Below are positions 8,068 through 16,701 of a stretch of DNA of 64,000 nucleotides, piece by piece. The notes under the pieces are model-generated. The model worked only from the letters and a program-made list of their open reading frames with translations. It was not told the DNA's origin and ran no database searches. The position numbers and the translations under genes were made by a program. The DNA comes from an uncultured Eisenbergiella sp. (GTDB lineage Bacteria; Bacillota; Clostridia; Lachnospirales; Lachnospiraceae): the NCBI GenBank assembly GCA_910585455.1, contig CAJUEL010000015.1, positions 1 to 64,000 of the forward strand. Reading direction: 5' to 3'. The stretch's first letter is position 1. Each line of letters starts with the position of its first letter.

Positions 8068-9804
8068 ATGGCATTTGACGGTATTACGATAGCGAATCTT
8101 GTGAAGGACTTTCAGAGCTGCCTGATAGACGGCAGGCTGTATAAAATCGCCCAGCCTGAGCCGGACGAGCTTTTACTCACCATAAAGACCAAAAACGGAC
8201 AGCAGCGCCTGTGCATTTCCGCCAGCGCTTCCCTGCCCCTCATTTATCTGACCGAAGCGAACAAGCAAAGCCCCATGACCGCCCCCAATTTCTGCATGCT
8301 TTTGCGCAAGCATGTGCAAAACGGGCGCATCGTTTCCATCACCCAGCCCGGTCTGGAACGCATCATCTGCTTTGAGATCGAGCATCTGGATGAAATGGGA
8401 GACCTGCGGCATAAAAAGCTGATCGCAGAAATCATGGGCAAGCACAGCAACATCATTTTCTGCGATGAAGAGGACAAAATCATCGACGCCATCAAGCATA
8501 TCTCCGGGCTGGTCAGCTCCGTCCGTGAGGTGCTGCCCGGCAAGCCCTATTTTATCCCTCAGACGCAGGAAAAGGAAAATCCCCTGACGGCGGACCGCAC
8601 TCTTTTCATGGAAAAGGTTTTTTCCAAACCGACGGACTGCTATAAGGCGCTCTATATGACCTTCACCGGACTTTCTCCCGCCATCTCCCATGAGATTTGT
8701 CATCGGGCAGGCGGACGGACGGATCAGGCTTGCGCCGCCTGTCAGGAAGCGGACCGGGAAGCGCTCTGGAAAGCCTTTTCTTCCATGATGGAGGATATCC
8801 GGAATGGAAGCTTTGCGCCCTGCATCGTCTATGAGAACAAAATCCCGGCGGAATACGCGGCCTTTCCCCTGACCTCCTATCCGGAGGAATGCCGGAAGGG
8901 CTACGAACAGATTTCCCCTCTGCTGGAGGCATACTATGCGGAGAAAAACATGGTTACCCGCATCCGCCAGCGCTCCTTCGACCTGCGTCGGATCGTTTCC
9001 ACCGCTCTGGAGCGCAACATCAAAAAATATGACCTGCAGATGAAGCAGATGAAGGATACGGAAAAGAGGGACAAATACCGCATTTACGGAGAGCTGTTGA
9101 ACACCTATGGCTCCAGCGCTGTCCCCGGGGACAAATCGCTGGAGGCGGTCAACTACTATACCGGCGAAGCAATTACCATCCCTTTGGACACACAGCTGAC
9201 CGCTCAGGAAAACGCAAAAAAATATTTTGAAAAGTATAATAAGCTGAAACGCACCTTTGAAGCCCTCTCCGAGCTGACACAGGAGGTACACGCGGAAATC
9301 GAGCATCTGGAATCCGTCAGCACCGCGCTGGATATCGCCCAGAAGGAGGAGGACCTGGTCCAGATCAAGGAGGAGCTGATCGAAAGCGGCTACATCCGCC
9401 GGAAGGGCGGACAAAAACGTGCCAAAATCACCAGCAGGCCCTTCCATTATATCAGCCGCGACGGCTACCACATGTATGTGGGAAAAAATAACCTGCAAAA
9501 TGAAGAGCTCACCTTCAAGGTGGCATCCGGCAACGACTGGTGGTTCCACGCCAAAAACATGCCCGGCTCCCACGTCATCGTGAAAGCAAACGGCGATGCC
9601 CTGCCGGATTCCACCTTCGAGGAAGCCGCCCGTCTGGCCGCCCATTACTCAAAGGGAAGGGAGCTGGAAAAGGTGGAGGTGGATTATGTGGAGAAAAAGC
9701 AGGTAAAAAAGGTTGCCGGGGCGAAGCCCGGATTTGTTATTTATCACACCAATTATTCCATGCTGATCGATACGGATATCTCGGGGATACAGGCGGCTGA
9801 ATAG
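8068..9804 (+). CDS. rqcH: Rqc2/RqcH family ribosome quality-control protein (NFACT)
   Basis: 578 residues. NFACT-N domain at the N-terminus, a helical middle with coiled-coil segments, and a C-terminal NFACT-R block (NDWWFHAKNMPGSHVIVK near residue 490). The family member RqcH binds obstructed 50S subunits and adds C-terminal alanine tails to stalled chains; older annotation calls it fibronectin-binding protein FbpA. Start 8068 is supported by AAAGGAG six nt upstream. The frame is open a further 34 codons, but those lie inside the hairpin element and are not credible. Confidence 0.93.
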   Translation: MAFDGITIANLVKDFQSCLIDGRLYKIAQPEPDELLLTIKTKNGQQRLCISASASLPLIYLTEANKQSPMTAPNFCMLLRKHVQNGRIVSITQPGLERIICFEIEHLDEMGDLRHKKLIAEIMGKHSNIIFCDEEDKIIDAIKHISGLVSSVREVLPGKPYFIPQTQEKENPLTADRTLFMEKVFSKPTDCYKALYMTFTGLSPAISHEICHRAGGRTDQACAACQEADREALWKAFSSMMEDIRNGSFAPCIVYENKIPAEYAAFPLTSYPEECRKGYEQISPLLEAYYAEKNMVTRIRQRSFDLRRIVSTALERNIKKYDLQMKQMKDTEKRDKYRIYGELLNTYGSSAVPGDKSLEAVNYYTGEAITIPLDTQLTAQENAKKYFEKYNKLKRTFEALSELTQEVHAEIEHLESVSTALDIAQKEEDLVQIKEELIESGYIRRKGGQKRAKITSRPFHYISRDGYHMYVGKNNLQNEELTFKVASGNDWWFHAKNMPGSHVIVKANGDALPDSTFEEAARLAAHYSKGRELEKVEVDYVEKKQVKKVAGAKPGFVIYHTNYSMLIDTDISGIQAAE

Positions 9805-9820
9805 CCAAAAGTCCTGGTTT

Positions 9821-9847
9821 GGGCAAAGCGAAATATGACCTTTGCCC
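9821..9847 (+). terminator. hairpin after rqcH
   Basis: GGGCAAAG and CTTTGCCC form an 8-bp stem 17 nt after the rqcH stop. No T-run follows, so terminator strength is uncertain. Confidence 0.4.
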
Positions 9848-9889
9848 AGCCGGTGCATGGAGTTTTGGGAGCGATACGCCAAAAACTGC

Positions 9890-9916
9890 GGGGACGGCAA
9901 TTGTTCTGCCGTCCCC
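9890..9916 (-). terminator. terminator of the secreted-protein gene
   Basis: GGGGACGGCA and TGCCGTCCCC make a perfect 10-bp stem with a 7-nt loop. On the minus strand it is followed after GCAG by T5. It lies 18 nt past the stop of the leftward gene above it and fits a rho-independent terminator. Confidence 0.65.
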
Positions 9917-9934
9917 ATCATGCTATTAAGCAGT

Positions 9935-10939
9935 TTACTCTGCCTCCTTTTCAGCTTCCTCAACCGTTGCAGTTCCATTCTCTGCTCCGGACTCTGCCTC
10001 CGCGCTGGACTCTGTTCCCGCCGCTGCTCCATTTTCTGTCTCTGCCTTACCCTCAGTCTCAATTTCTGACTCAGGCAGTGTCTCCGTCCCGGATTCTGTC
10101 TCTATTTCGGTTTCTGTTTCGTTTTCTGTTTCAGTCTCAACTTCCGTGTCTGTTTCGCTTCCTGTCTCTACACCTGTTTCCAATCCGGTTTCCGTCTCTG
10201 TCTCTGCTTCAGGCCCGGTTTCTGTTTCCGTCTCTGTCTCTGTTTCTGTTTCTGTTTCTGCTTCCGCCCCGGTCTCTGTTTCCGTCGCCTCTTCTTCCGG
10301 TTCCTCTGTATCTTCCGTCTCCCCAGCCACAGGCTCCACCTTCCAGATCACCGTCACCACCGGATGTACGGACACCTCCGTCCAGTCCGCCGCCGCATTG
10401 CAGGCGCCCGTCAGGCCAAAGGAATATTCTTCTTCTTTCCCCAACTCAACAGCAACCGTTACCGCTTCCCCGTTAGACAGGGGCGTTTCATTTCCCCGGC
10501 TGTCCGTCACAGCCAGATACATGCTGCATGTCCTGCTATCTGAAAAATCATTTTTCCCCGTCATCTCAATCCTGCCCAGGTCCTCTATCTTCGCGTTGAC
10601 CGTCACCCTGACCGGCTCCCCGCCCAGATTTTCCACGGTCACACGGTCGCTGTATCTGGAAAAACCGTATTCTCCTTCCTGGTTTGCAAAATACAATGTC
10701 GCGTCCGCCTCCACATTCCTCCCGCCATAACGCGCCGCTCCCGTTTCATAAAGCAGCCCCTGCGGGTCCAGAAAAAAATCGAATGGTTCCTGCTTCACTT
10801 CCTTCATAACAGGAAGCTTCACCGACACAATATCCGGATTTTCTGCTTCTGCCGCACACAGCTTTAACGGAAAAAGCAGCATCCCTGCCACCATCAGCTT
10901 CACGAGATAGTCTTTCAGCTTCCACTCTTTTTTTGCCAT
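9935..10939 (-). CDS. secreted protein with Thr-Glu repeat tail
   Basis: 334 residues from ATG 10939, chosen because GGAGG stands 8 nt upstream. A signal peptide covers about residues 1-30 (LMVAGMLLFPLKLCAAEA). The folded part (about 31-205) contains FFLDPQGLLYETGAARY and LYFANQEGEY, which align with MDPERLIQETSGARY and YFLVGEKEY in the secreted protein at 31.8 kb, so the two are paralogues. The last 120 residues are a low-complexity acidic tail built of TE pairs (TETETE runs), probably a wall-spanning stalk. No LPXTG motif and no C-terminal membrane segment are visible. Function unknown. Confidence 0.75.
   Translation of the reverse strand: MAKKEWKLKDYLVKLMVAGMLLFPLKLCAAEAENPDIVSVKLPVMKEVKQEPFDFFLDPQGLLYETGAARYGGRNVEADATLYFANQEGEYGFSRYSDRVTVENLGGEPVRVTVNAKIEDLGRIEMTGKNDFSDSRTCSMYLAVTDSRGNETPLSNGEAVTVAVELGKEEEYSFGLTGACNAAADWTEVSVHPVVTVIWKVEPVAGETEDTEEPEEEATETETGAEAETETETETETETETGPEAETETETGLETGVETGSETDTEVETETENETETEIETESGTETLPESEIETEGKAETENGAAAGTESSAEAESGAENGTATVEEAEKEAE
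10085..10285. repeat. hexanucleotide microsatellite inside coding sequence
   Basis: Imperfect tandem repeats of six bases (GTTTCT/GTCTCT on the plus strand) encode the Thr-Glu tail of the secreted protein. Because the unit is six bases, slippage would change tail length without breaking the frame. Confidence 0.7.
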
Positions 10940-11248
10940 TCCAGACGCCTCCATTTCATAACAATTTAAATTCGCATCATTTATTTTTTACAAAAATAAG
11001 GTATATCGGTCCGGCTTCCCGGTGCGGCGGCTGCCGCTTCGCTCCCCGGTACGTCTGCCCTGTGGCAGTTCCCGGAGTCCTGGCATGCCCGATCCGCTTT
11101 AGGCCTTCGCACGCCGTATTGTCTTTTTATTTCAAAAATGTCCTACACAGTCCTTCCGGTAAAATACAGGGTAATCCGTATTCATCCATGTATTCCATTC
11201 ATTTGAACGATATGATAAAATTGCGTTTCTCACAGTGACCGCGCATTG
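10940..11248 (-). other. 309-nt non-coding interval, possible structured RNA below the TnpB-like gene
   Basis: No credible gene. On the minus strand, directly after the TnpB-like stop, come about 130 nt of AT-rich sequence and then a GC-rich block (about 11010-11110) with local stems such as CTGCC/GGCAG and GCGGC/GCCGC. Then follows an AT-rich stretch with TTATTTTT/AAAAAATAA before the secreted-protein gene. This is where a guide RNA of a TnpB or TldR system would lie, but I cannot define its ends or a guide. It is also the 5' leader region of the secreted-protein gene. Confidence 0.35.
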
Positions 11249-12589
11249 TCACTCCGCATCCTTTTGCGCGGGCCAGCTTTCGTTCAGCCTTTGTCCGTCC
11301 TGTCCGCGTTTTCGTGCGTTTGCGGCAGTATTTTTCTTCTCATCGGCGCAAAATCCACAGCTGTCGCATGTAAACTGTCCTGCCCGCTTTTTTCCCTCTT
11401 TTCCGCACCTGCTGCAGGTCCGGCTGATGTCCTTTCCCAATACTTCCACAAGCTGCACGGCATGCTCTGCACACTTTTGCCGCAGCCGGTCCCGGATGAA
11501 GCCCCGCTGCCACATGCTCACGGCTCCATTGACGGCCTTGCTCCCGCCATGCCGGGACGGCGCTGGAAGCTTTGTCATATAAATCGTCTTCGGTTTTTCC
11601 CTTGTCAGAAAGAGATTCAACTCCTGGTTGATATAGCTGTGTATGACTTCCGTATATCTGTTTTTCCGGAGCGCATATTTTTTTCTGCCCTTATCAGGAT
11701 TTTGCCGGTGCGCCTGGTTCTGCTGCCGGATCCACTCTGTATATACCGTCTGCTTTTCCCCAAGCTGCCTTCCGTAGACGTGCCCCTGATCGGTTGTCAA
11801 CATCGTCTCCATCCCGAGGGCGATCCCAACCTCATTTGTATAATCCTCATGCCGGTTCACTTTCACATCAACCGGGATCCGGATTTCCAGATCACACTCC
11901 TGCGGGTGCAGCTTCACATAGATCTGTCTCTTGTAGCAGTTGTTGTCCGTCAGAGGGACAAATACCCGGCTTCGCTTCTTTTTGGTCGATATATAAATGC
12001 CGTGATCCGCGTAGCGGTATGCCCGTTCCGCCGCCGCAAAGCCGTCCGCCTCCCTGCTGCGCAGGGTTCTGTGATTTCTCCGCACCTGCCTGCACAGATA
12101 GCTGTTGAGCTTTTTGGCATCCACCTTTTCCCTGAGAGCCTCATAGCTTTTGAAAAAATCCCCTGCAAATTCCTCTTCCCTTCCGTTGAGCACTGCCTCC
12201 AGCAGGGAATCCGATTTGAGCACAAACCGCAGATAATGCTTATCCTCCGCGCAAAAGCTTTCATTTCTGTTTAAATTGTGCCGGATCTGCTTTTTCAGCC
12301 TGGTCCATTCGCTTTTGATCTCTCCCAGCGCGTCAAAAATCGCCAGATAGAAATAGACAGCCGGCATATCCAGCCTTTGCCTAAAGCCGCTTTGGGTCAT
12401 TTCATTCTGGACCGTATACCCCGGGTAGAGCTTTCCCAGAGAACGGATGCCACTGTAACGGTCAAAAACCTCATTTTTCACCGCGCAATAATCCTTTGCC
12501 ACCTCCAATAACCGATCCATATCCTCTTTTGCAAGGGGCTCTACGTTATATTGGCTCACAATTTTGACAACGTATTCTTCCTGCGGCAT
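11249..12589 (-). CDS. TnpB-like protein lacking all three RuvC catalytic acids (TldR-like)
   Basis: 446 residues, related to IS605 OrfB/TnpB, the RNA-guided nuclease ancestral to Cas12. The RuvC layout is intact but the catalytic residues are not: motif I reads GIALG (Ala257 for Asp), motif II IYMTKL (Thr339 for Glu), motif III ADEKKNTAAN (Lys418 for the second Asp of DRD). The zinc ribbon CSRC/CDSC (392-411) is kept. A long open frame with only the active site lost suggests an RNA-guided binding protein like the published TldR repressors; that role is inference. ATG 12589 lies two nt after the stop of the cytidylyltransferase gene, with GGAG inside that gene's end, so it is translationally coupled. 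No tnpA or IS ends seen. Confidence 0.8.
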   Translation of the reverse strand: MPQEEYVVKIVSQYNVEPLAKEDMDRLLEVAKDYCAVKNEVFDRYSGIRSLGKLYPGYTVQNEMTQSGFRQRLDMPAVYFYLAIFDALGEIKSEWTRLKKQIRHNLNRNESFCAEDKHYLRFVLKSDSLLEAVLNGREEEFAGDFFKSYEALREKVDAKKLNSYLCRQVRRNHRTLRSREADGFAAAERAYRYADHGIYISTKKKRSRVFVPLTDNNCYKRQIYVKLHPQECDLEIRIPVDVKVNRHEDYTNEVGIALGMETMLTTDQGHVYGRQLGEKQTVYTEWIRQQNQAHRQNPDKGRKKYALRKNRYTEVIHSYINQELNLFLTREKPKTIYMTKLPAPSRHGGSKAVNGAVSMWQRGFIRDRLRQKCAEHAVQLVEVLGKDISRTCSRCGKEGKKRAGQFTCDSCGFCADEKKNTAANARKRGQDGQRLNESWPAQKDAE

Positions 12590-12591
12590 CC

Positions 12592-13284
12592 CTACCACTC
12601 CATATACTTTCGTAAATCCGCTTCTGTCGTAATCTTCACGTTATTTTCATCTCCGGGTATCATCACGATGTCCAGCCCTGCCATGACCGCAGGCTGCGCC
12701 GAACCGCAAACCCTGTGCAGCTCCTCCTGGGAAAGCGCCCGGTTCGCACAATCGTATTTTTTTAAAAGAAATAATTCCGGCGCCTGCCCGGCGTAAAGGT
12801 GGCTGCGCACAGGCAGCCCTGAAACATGCGTCCCGTCACCGCTTTCGTAAACCGTATCCTTCATGGGCAGAACCGGCATCACCCCATCATGTCCCGGGAG
12901 CGCCACGAAGCAGGCTTCCAGGAGCTGTTCCGTCAAAAAAGGGCGCGCCGCATCGTGGATCAATAGGGTATCCGCATCCGCCGCGTCATGCCATTTTAAA
13001 ATGCTGCGGATGCCGTTTCCGATCGAATGCTGGCGGGTGACGCCCGGCAGGGAAAAGCCGGCAATTTTCCCAATGTCCAGCCCTGCTCCCTGGACATCCT
13101 CCAAAATGGCTTCCTGCCAGACGGGCTCCGCCACAATCTCTATAGCGTCAATACGCGAAGAACATATCAGCGGCTCCAGCGCGCAGGTGATCAGCATGCG
13201 ATTTCCCAGGGAAAGATATTGCTTGGGCACGTCTGTATGGATACGGCTGCCGGCGCCGCCGGCTAACAAAAGTGCTGTGTTCAA
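12592..13284 (-). CDS. IspD/TarI family cytidylyltransferase
   Basis: 230 residues. The nucleotidyltransferase opening LLLAGGAGSRIHTDVPKQYL and the HDAARPF motif near residue 108 define the IspD/TarI family, which transfers CMP to a sugar-alcohol phosphate. IspD (methylerythritol phosphate, isoprenoids) and TarI (ribitol phosphate, wall polymer) cannot be separated by eye. The neighbours, an Rpe-family epimerase and a CDP-glycerol transferase-like protein, favour a surface-polymer role. It is coupled downstream to the TnpB-like gene. Confidence 0.85.
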   Translation of the reverse strand: MNTALLLAGGAGSRIHTDVPKQYLSLGNRMLITCALEPLICSSRIDAIEIVAEPVWQEAILEDVQGAGLDIGKIAGFSLPGVTRQHSIGNGIRSILKWHDAADADTLLIHDAARPFLTEQLLEACFVALPGHDGVMPVLPMKDTVYESGDGTHVSGLPVRSHLYAGQAPELFLLKKYDCANRALSQEELHRVCGSAQPAVMAGLDIVMIPGDENNVKITTEADLRKYMEW

Positions 13285-13345
13285 ATGTATGTACCTGTTC
13301 CTTATTTCATGTCAGGGCCGACAGCCGCATCCCGCAGCTCCTCCC

Positions 13346-14668
13346 TCAGTTTATGACATCTACGTTTTGAATCATAATCGGCTTCCCCGTTTTCTGGTAC
13401 AGCCAGACAACGGAGCTTAAATCCCCATAATATCCGTCGCTGACCGCAATCGCCCGGTCCATGTTCGGGGAATCATCATAAATGCCCCAGCCCTCCGCCT
13501 TGTAGCGCTGTACAAGCTCCTGATATTGACCCAAAAGCTGTGGCCGCATGGATTTTAATGTCGCTTCAATCAACGGATGCGGTCTCCACCAAAGGACCAC
13601 CTCATCCCGGTTTTCCCAGAAAATTCGGAAATTGTCCTTTATTTTCTCCAGCACAGCCTCATTTTTCTGTAACAGGGTTCCGACGCTGGTATTGTAAAAA
13701 ATGACTTTTTTCCTGCTGCCGTCTTCCCGGCAAATCAACCGCTCCCATTCTACAGGCAATGCAAAATCTTCTTTTTTCAGATTGCATACCCGATCAACCT
13801 TGGGCGAACCCAGTCCCAGAATTTTTTTCTCCCAATAGGAACGCATTCCTTCATTTGTGTGCTTTGTCAGCACATTCACATATACCTGACGCATCGCTTC
13901 CGACTCTACGATAACACAGTCCGCATGGACGACTCCCGGCGTGGTGCAAAAATGCTCCATACCGGCAACCTCCTTCTCATTGGCGGGATCGATTTCTCCC
14001 AGAACGAAGTAAGGAATATAAATCAGCTTGTCCGTATACCGCTTCAAATTGGAAGAAAAGAAAAACGCGGGCACACTGGTCACATAGTTTTCGTCATCAT
14101 AAGGGTTGTGAATGAAAATCATGTCCGGGTGTTGCTTTTCAAAGTCATATTCCTCATATTTCATGACAGGCACATCCGCCGGAAACTGATCGATTTCGTA
14201 ATGCAGCTTTCCATAGGACCCGTCCGGATTTTTGTCATAATAAGGAATCGGTATCACCAGGGCGGTGCAATCCGGATCTTCATTCGCCGCTTTCCAGACA
14301 GATTCCAGAGAATCCCACATGGACGCCTTATAGGGCAGAAATACAGCTTCCCGCTGGGTGGGAATGTCATTTTTCAGGCTGCTTTCCGCTTTCAGCAAGG
14401 GCTTTTTCAGCTTTTTTTGCAGCTGCCATATGTTGACAGAGTCGCTTTGCTGCAGCGCCTCATGGAACTGATAGACCAGCTCGCAGTATTCCTCCAGATG
14501 ACGGACCGTTTCCGTCCCTTCCCCTTCCAGGCTGTCCGTCAGGGTGCCCACATCGATCGCCCCCTGCTGGCACTGCTCCAGAAGGGCAATGGCTTCTTTG
14601 GTCCGCTTTTTCTCTATGAGCTTTGCCAGCTCCGTATGCGCTTCCTGCAGCAGTGCAACGGTGCTCAT
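13346..14668 (-). CDS. CDP-glycerol glycerophosphotransferase-like protein
   Basis: 440 residues from ATG 14668, which has AAGGAG seven nt upstream; 24 more codons are open above it. The N-terminal 100 residues are helical and Glu/Lys-rich. The rest resembles the GT-B fold of TagB/TagF proteins: VLWWRPHPLIEAT near residue 365 and SDGYYGDLSSVVWLYQKTGKP near 410, where the family binds the CDP moiety. It likely transfers a polyol phosphate, or acts in a related step, on a surface polymer. It lies between the epimerase and the cytidylyltransferase, a TarI-like grouping. Confidence 0.7.
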   Translation of the reverse strand: MSTVALLQEAHTELAKLIEKKRTKEAIALLEQCQQGAIDVGTLTDSLEGEGTETVRHLEEYCELVYQFHEALQQSDSVNIWQLQKKLKKPLLKAESSLKNDIPTQREAVFLPYKASMWDSLESVWKAANEDPDCTALVIPIPYYDKNPDGSYGKLHYEIDQFPADVPVMKYEEYDFEKQHPDMIFIHNPYDDENYVTSVPAFFFSSNLKRYTDKLIYIPYFVLGEIDPANEKEVAGMEHFCTTPGVVHADCVIVESEAMRQVYVNVLTKHTNEGMRSYWEKKILGLGSPKVDRVCNLKKEDFALPVEWERLICREDGSRKKVIFYNTSVGTLLQKNEAVLEKIKDNFRIFWENRDEVVLWWRPHPLIEATLKSMRPQLLGQYQELVQRYKAEGWGIYDDSPNMDRAIAVSDGYYGDLSSVVWLYQKTGKPIMIQNVDVIN

Positions 14669-14828
14669 GCATTGCTCCTTGTGATGCCGTCTCATTTCGT
14701 CCTCTCCGCTCCGTTCCCGGCGTCTGCCGCTATACTGCATGACATTGATTCAGACAAGACAAACGATTACCACCATTTTCATGTATGCATTTTCCATATG
14801 ACTATGGCAGATATGTTTACCCCGGCAG

Positions 14829-15491
14829 TCAGAATTTCAGCTCCCGGATGTCTGATAAGGTTTCTTTGTAAGATTTTCCTTTCCCGAATAAAAGGGTGGT
14901 GCCCAGCACGAAGCCGTCCACGCCACGGGGCGCGTATTCCAGTATCTTGTCCGCGCTGCACGCGCCGTCCCAGACCATTTCAAAATCCAGCTCTTCCTTT
15001 AACGCCAAAAGCTTCGTGATCTTTTTCCCCACGTAGGGCAGGTACATCTGCCCGGCATTGCCGGGATTCACGGACATCACCAGCACGCTTTTTACAATGC
15101 GCAGCATTTCCATCACCGTCTCCACCGAGGTGCCGGGATTTAAGGCGATGCCCGGGATCATCCCGGCGTTGATGATGCTCTGCAGCGTGGTGGAGGGGTG
15201 GTATTCCGCCTCCGGGTGGATGTAAACCGTGTCTCCGGGACGCAGACGCTCTAAAAAGAGCTGGATGCGGTTGCAGGGGTGCTCGATCATTAAGTGAACG
15301 TCCAGCGGTTTTTTTGTGGTTTTGGCGATGTATGCCATGTCGTTTAAGGACATGGCGAAGTTGGGGACGTAACGGCCGTCCATGATGTCGATGTGGAAGG
15401 AGTCGATGCCGGCGGCTTCCAAATTATTCACTTCCTGCTCCAGATGGCCGTAGTCGGCGCACATCATGGAGGCGGTCAGTTTAAAATTCAT
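14829..15491 (-). CDS. ribulose-phosphate 3-epimerase family protein
   Basis: 220 residues. I take ATG 15491 because GGAG stands seven nt before it; another ATG two codons up is too close to that site. The TIM-barrel epimerase metal ligands are kept: His33 and Asp35 (FHIDIMDG), His66 (DVHLMI) and the Asp of WDGA near 175. The usual SILSADF is ASMMCADY, VNPGFGGQ is VNPGNAGQ and VDGG is WDGA, so it is a divergent member. It probably supplies a pentose or related phosphate for the neighbouring cytidylyltransferase rather than serving as the central-metabolism Rpe; that is inference. Confidence 0.8.
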   Translation of the reverse strand: MNFKLTASMMCADYGHLEQEVNNLEAAGIDSFHIDIMDGRYVPNFAMSLNDMAYIAKTTKKPLDVHLMIEHPCNRIQLFLERLRPGDTVYIHPEAEYHPSTTLQSIINAGMIPGIALNPGTSVETVMEMLRIVKSVLVMSVNPGNAGQMYLPYVGKKITKLLALKEELDFEMVWDGACSADKILEYAPRGVDGFVLGTTLLFGKGKSYKETLSDIRELKF

Positions 15492-15590
15492 ACGCATTCT
15501 CCATTATAAAATATTCGTGCTGCCTGTTATCTGGCTGTCTGTCTCCGGAATCCACATGTATACAGGCATACCTCCCGCTTTCCGCAGGAA

Positions 15591-16679
15591 TCAGGCGAGA
15601 AAATTTTTATCCGCATAAGCTATCCGATACCCGTTTGCATCCCTTTCAAAAAAGTACGTGATGAGACGCTCCGAAATGAATCCGGGGTACCGGTTCATAT
15701 ACGGTTCTTTCTTCTCCCCTCCGCAAGTGACGACCGCATCCAGTATGGGGAAGAGCCAGCCGCATAGCCTGTCCAGCACCTCCCTGCGGGCTATCAGCAT
15801 GTTGCAGGGGGAATATAGATTTCCCTTAAAAAAGTGTTCCGCATCCCGGTATTCCTCCGGCAGTTCCTTTTTAAAATACTCCATTAAAAAGTCCCAGTCC
15901 GAAGCGATGTGTCTTTCCCGGTAATTCCCAGCTATATCCGGTGCAACGTACAGGGGGACCGGCAGGAGCACATCGATCCGGTTTTCTTCCATCCGCTCTG
16001 CCCAGTCCGGCGGAAGCAGAAAATGCCGCCGGTAGTGGACAAGCCCCACATAGTCTTCCCGTGCGTGCTTCCAGATCCAGTACAGACCGGTCAACTCACA
16101 GTACTGCCTGTTTCTGGCTGAGATGTTTTCCCCTTCACAATCCGTGAGTCCTCCGGGAGACAGACGTTTGTCCGTCAGTGCAGCACCGACCTGCAGGATT
16201 CGCTCTTTTTCCGCCAGACGGTACGGGGTCTGTAAAGGCTGGTCAAAGGCGGAATGGGCTACGTAGATCGCGGCTGTTTTCTCACACCAGTCTTTTTCCT
16301 TCCAATCCCCTGCGGAGAGGCTGTCTATCATCCGGAATGCCTTTCCTTCCTCTTTCCGGCGGCTGCGGACATAGGCATTGCGCAGCTTTCTGTCAAGCTC
16401 TACCGTTACGGGAATGATTTCCTGCATTCCTATCGCGCGCAGGCTTTCGGCAAGCTTCTGATGGTAAGTACCGCGCGTTGCCAGATATACCGGGTAATCC
16501 GTATGCAGTCCCTTCCTGATCAGCTCTACCGGGATGCCGTCAGCCGATTGCGGATTTTCTGCCATGTCATCCACCAGAAAGGCTTCTGCCTTTACATCCG
16601 GGCAGAGATATTCCAAATATGCCTTTAACGTCCGCCCTCTGGAATGAGCGCCGACAATATATACATTTCTCTTATTCAT
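15591..16679 (-). CDS. DUF4422 glycosyltransferase with N-terminal Rossmann domain
   Basis: 362 residues from ATG 16679; more upstream codons are open but overlap the preceding gene. Residues 1-100 form a Rossmann-like domain (NVYIVGAHSRGRTLKAYL, AFLVDDM). Residues about 120-350 are a DUF4422 domain, a putative glycosyltransferase of capsule loci (YVGLVHYRRHFLL, SPCNMLIARREVLDRLCGWLFPIL). Likely cytoplasmic. It follows the FkbM methyltransferase gene with 22 nt between them. Confidence 0.75.
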   Translation of the reverse strand: MNKRNVYIVGAHSRGRTLKAYLEYLCPDVKAEAFLVDDMAENPQSADGIPVELIRKGLHTDYPVYLATRGTYHQKLAESLRAIGMQEIIPVTVELDRKLRNAYVRSRRKEEGKAFRMIDSLSAGDWKEKDWCEKTAAIYVAHSAFDQPLQTPYRLAEKERILQVGAALTDKRLSPGGLTDCEGENISARNRQYCELTGLYWIWKHAREDYVGLVHYRRHFLLPPDWAERMEENRIDVLLPVPLYVAPDIAGNYRERHIASDWDFLMEYFKKELPEEYRDAEHFFKGNLYSPCNMLIARREVLDRLCGWLFPILDAVVTCGGEKKEPYMNRYPGFISERLITYFFERDANGYRIAYADKNFLA

Positions 16680-16701
16680 ATTTCTTTGCCATATATCATC
16701 C

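Noticed and set aside
8173..9645. 490-residue minus-strand frame inside rqcH
   Set aside because: Shadow of a GC-rich gene; rqcH has full family motifs and a good ribosome site.
10146..10730. Plus-strand frame rich in Val-Ser repeats
   Set aside because: Antisense shadow of the Thr-Glu repeat in the secreted-protein gene.
11249..12589. Active IS605/IS607 insertion sequence
   Set aside because: No TnpA gene, no recognisable element ends, coupled start with the upstream gene, and all three catalytic acids lost.
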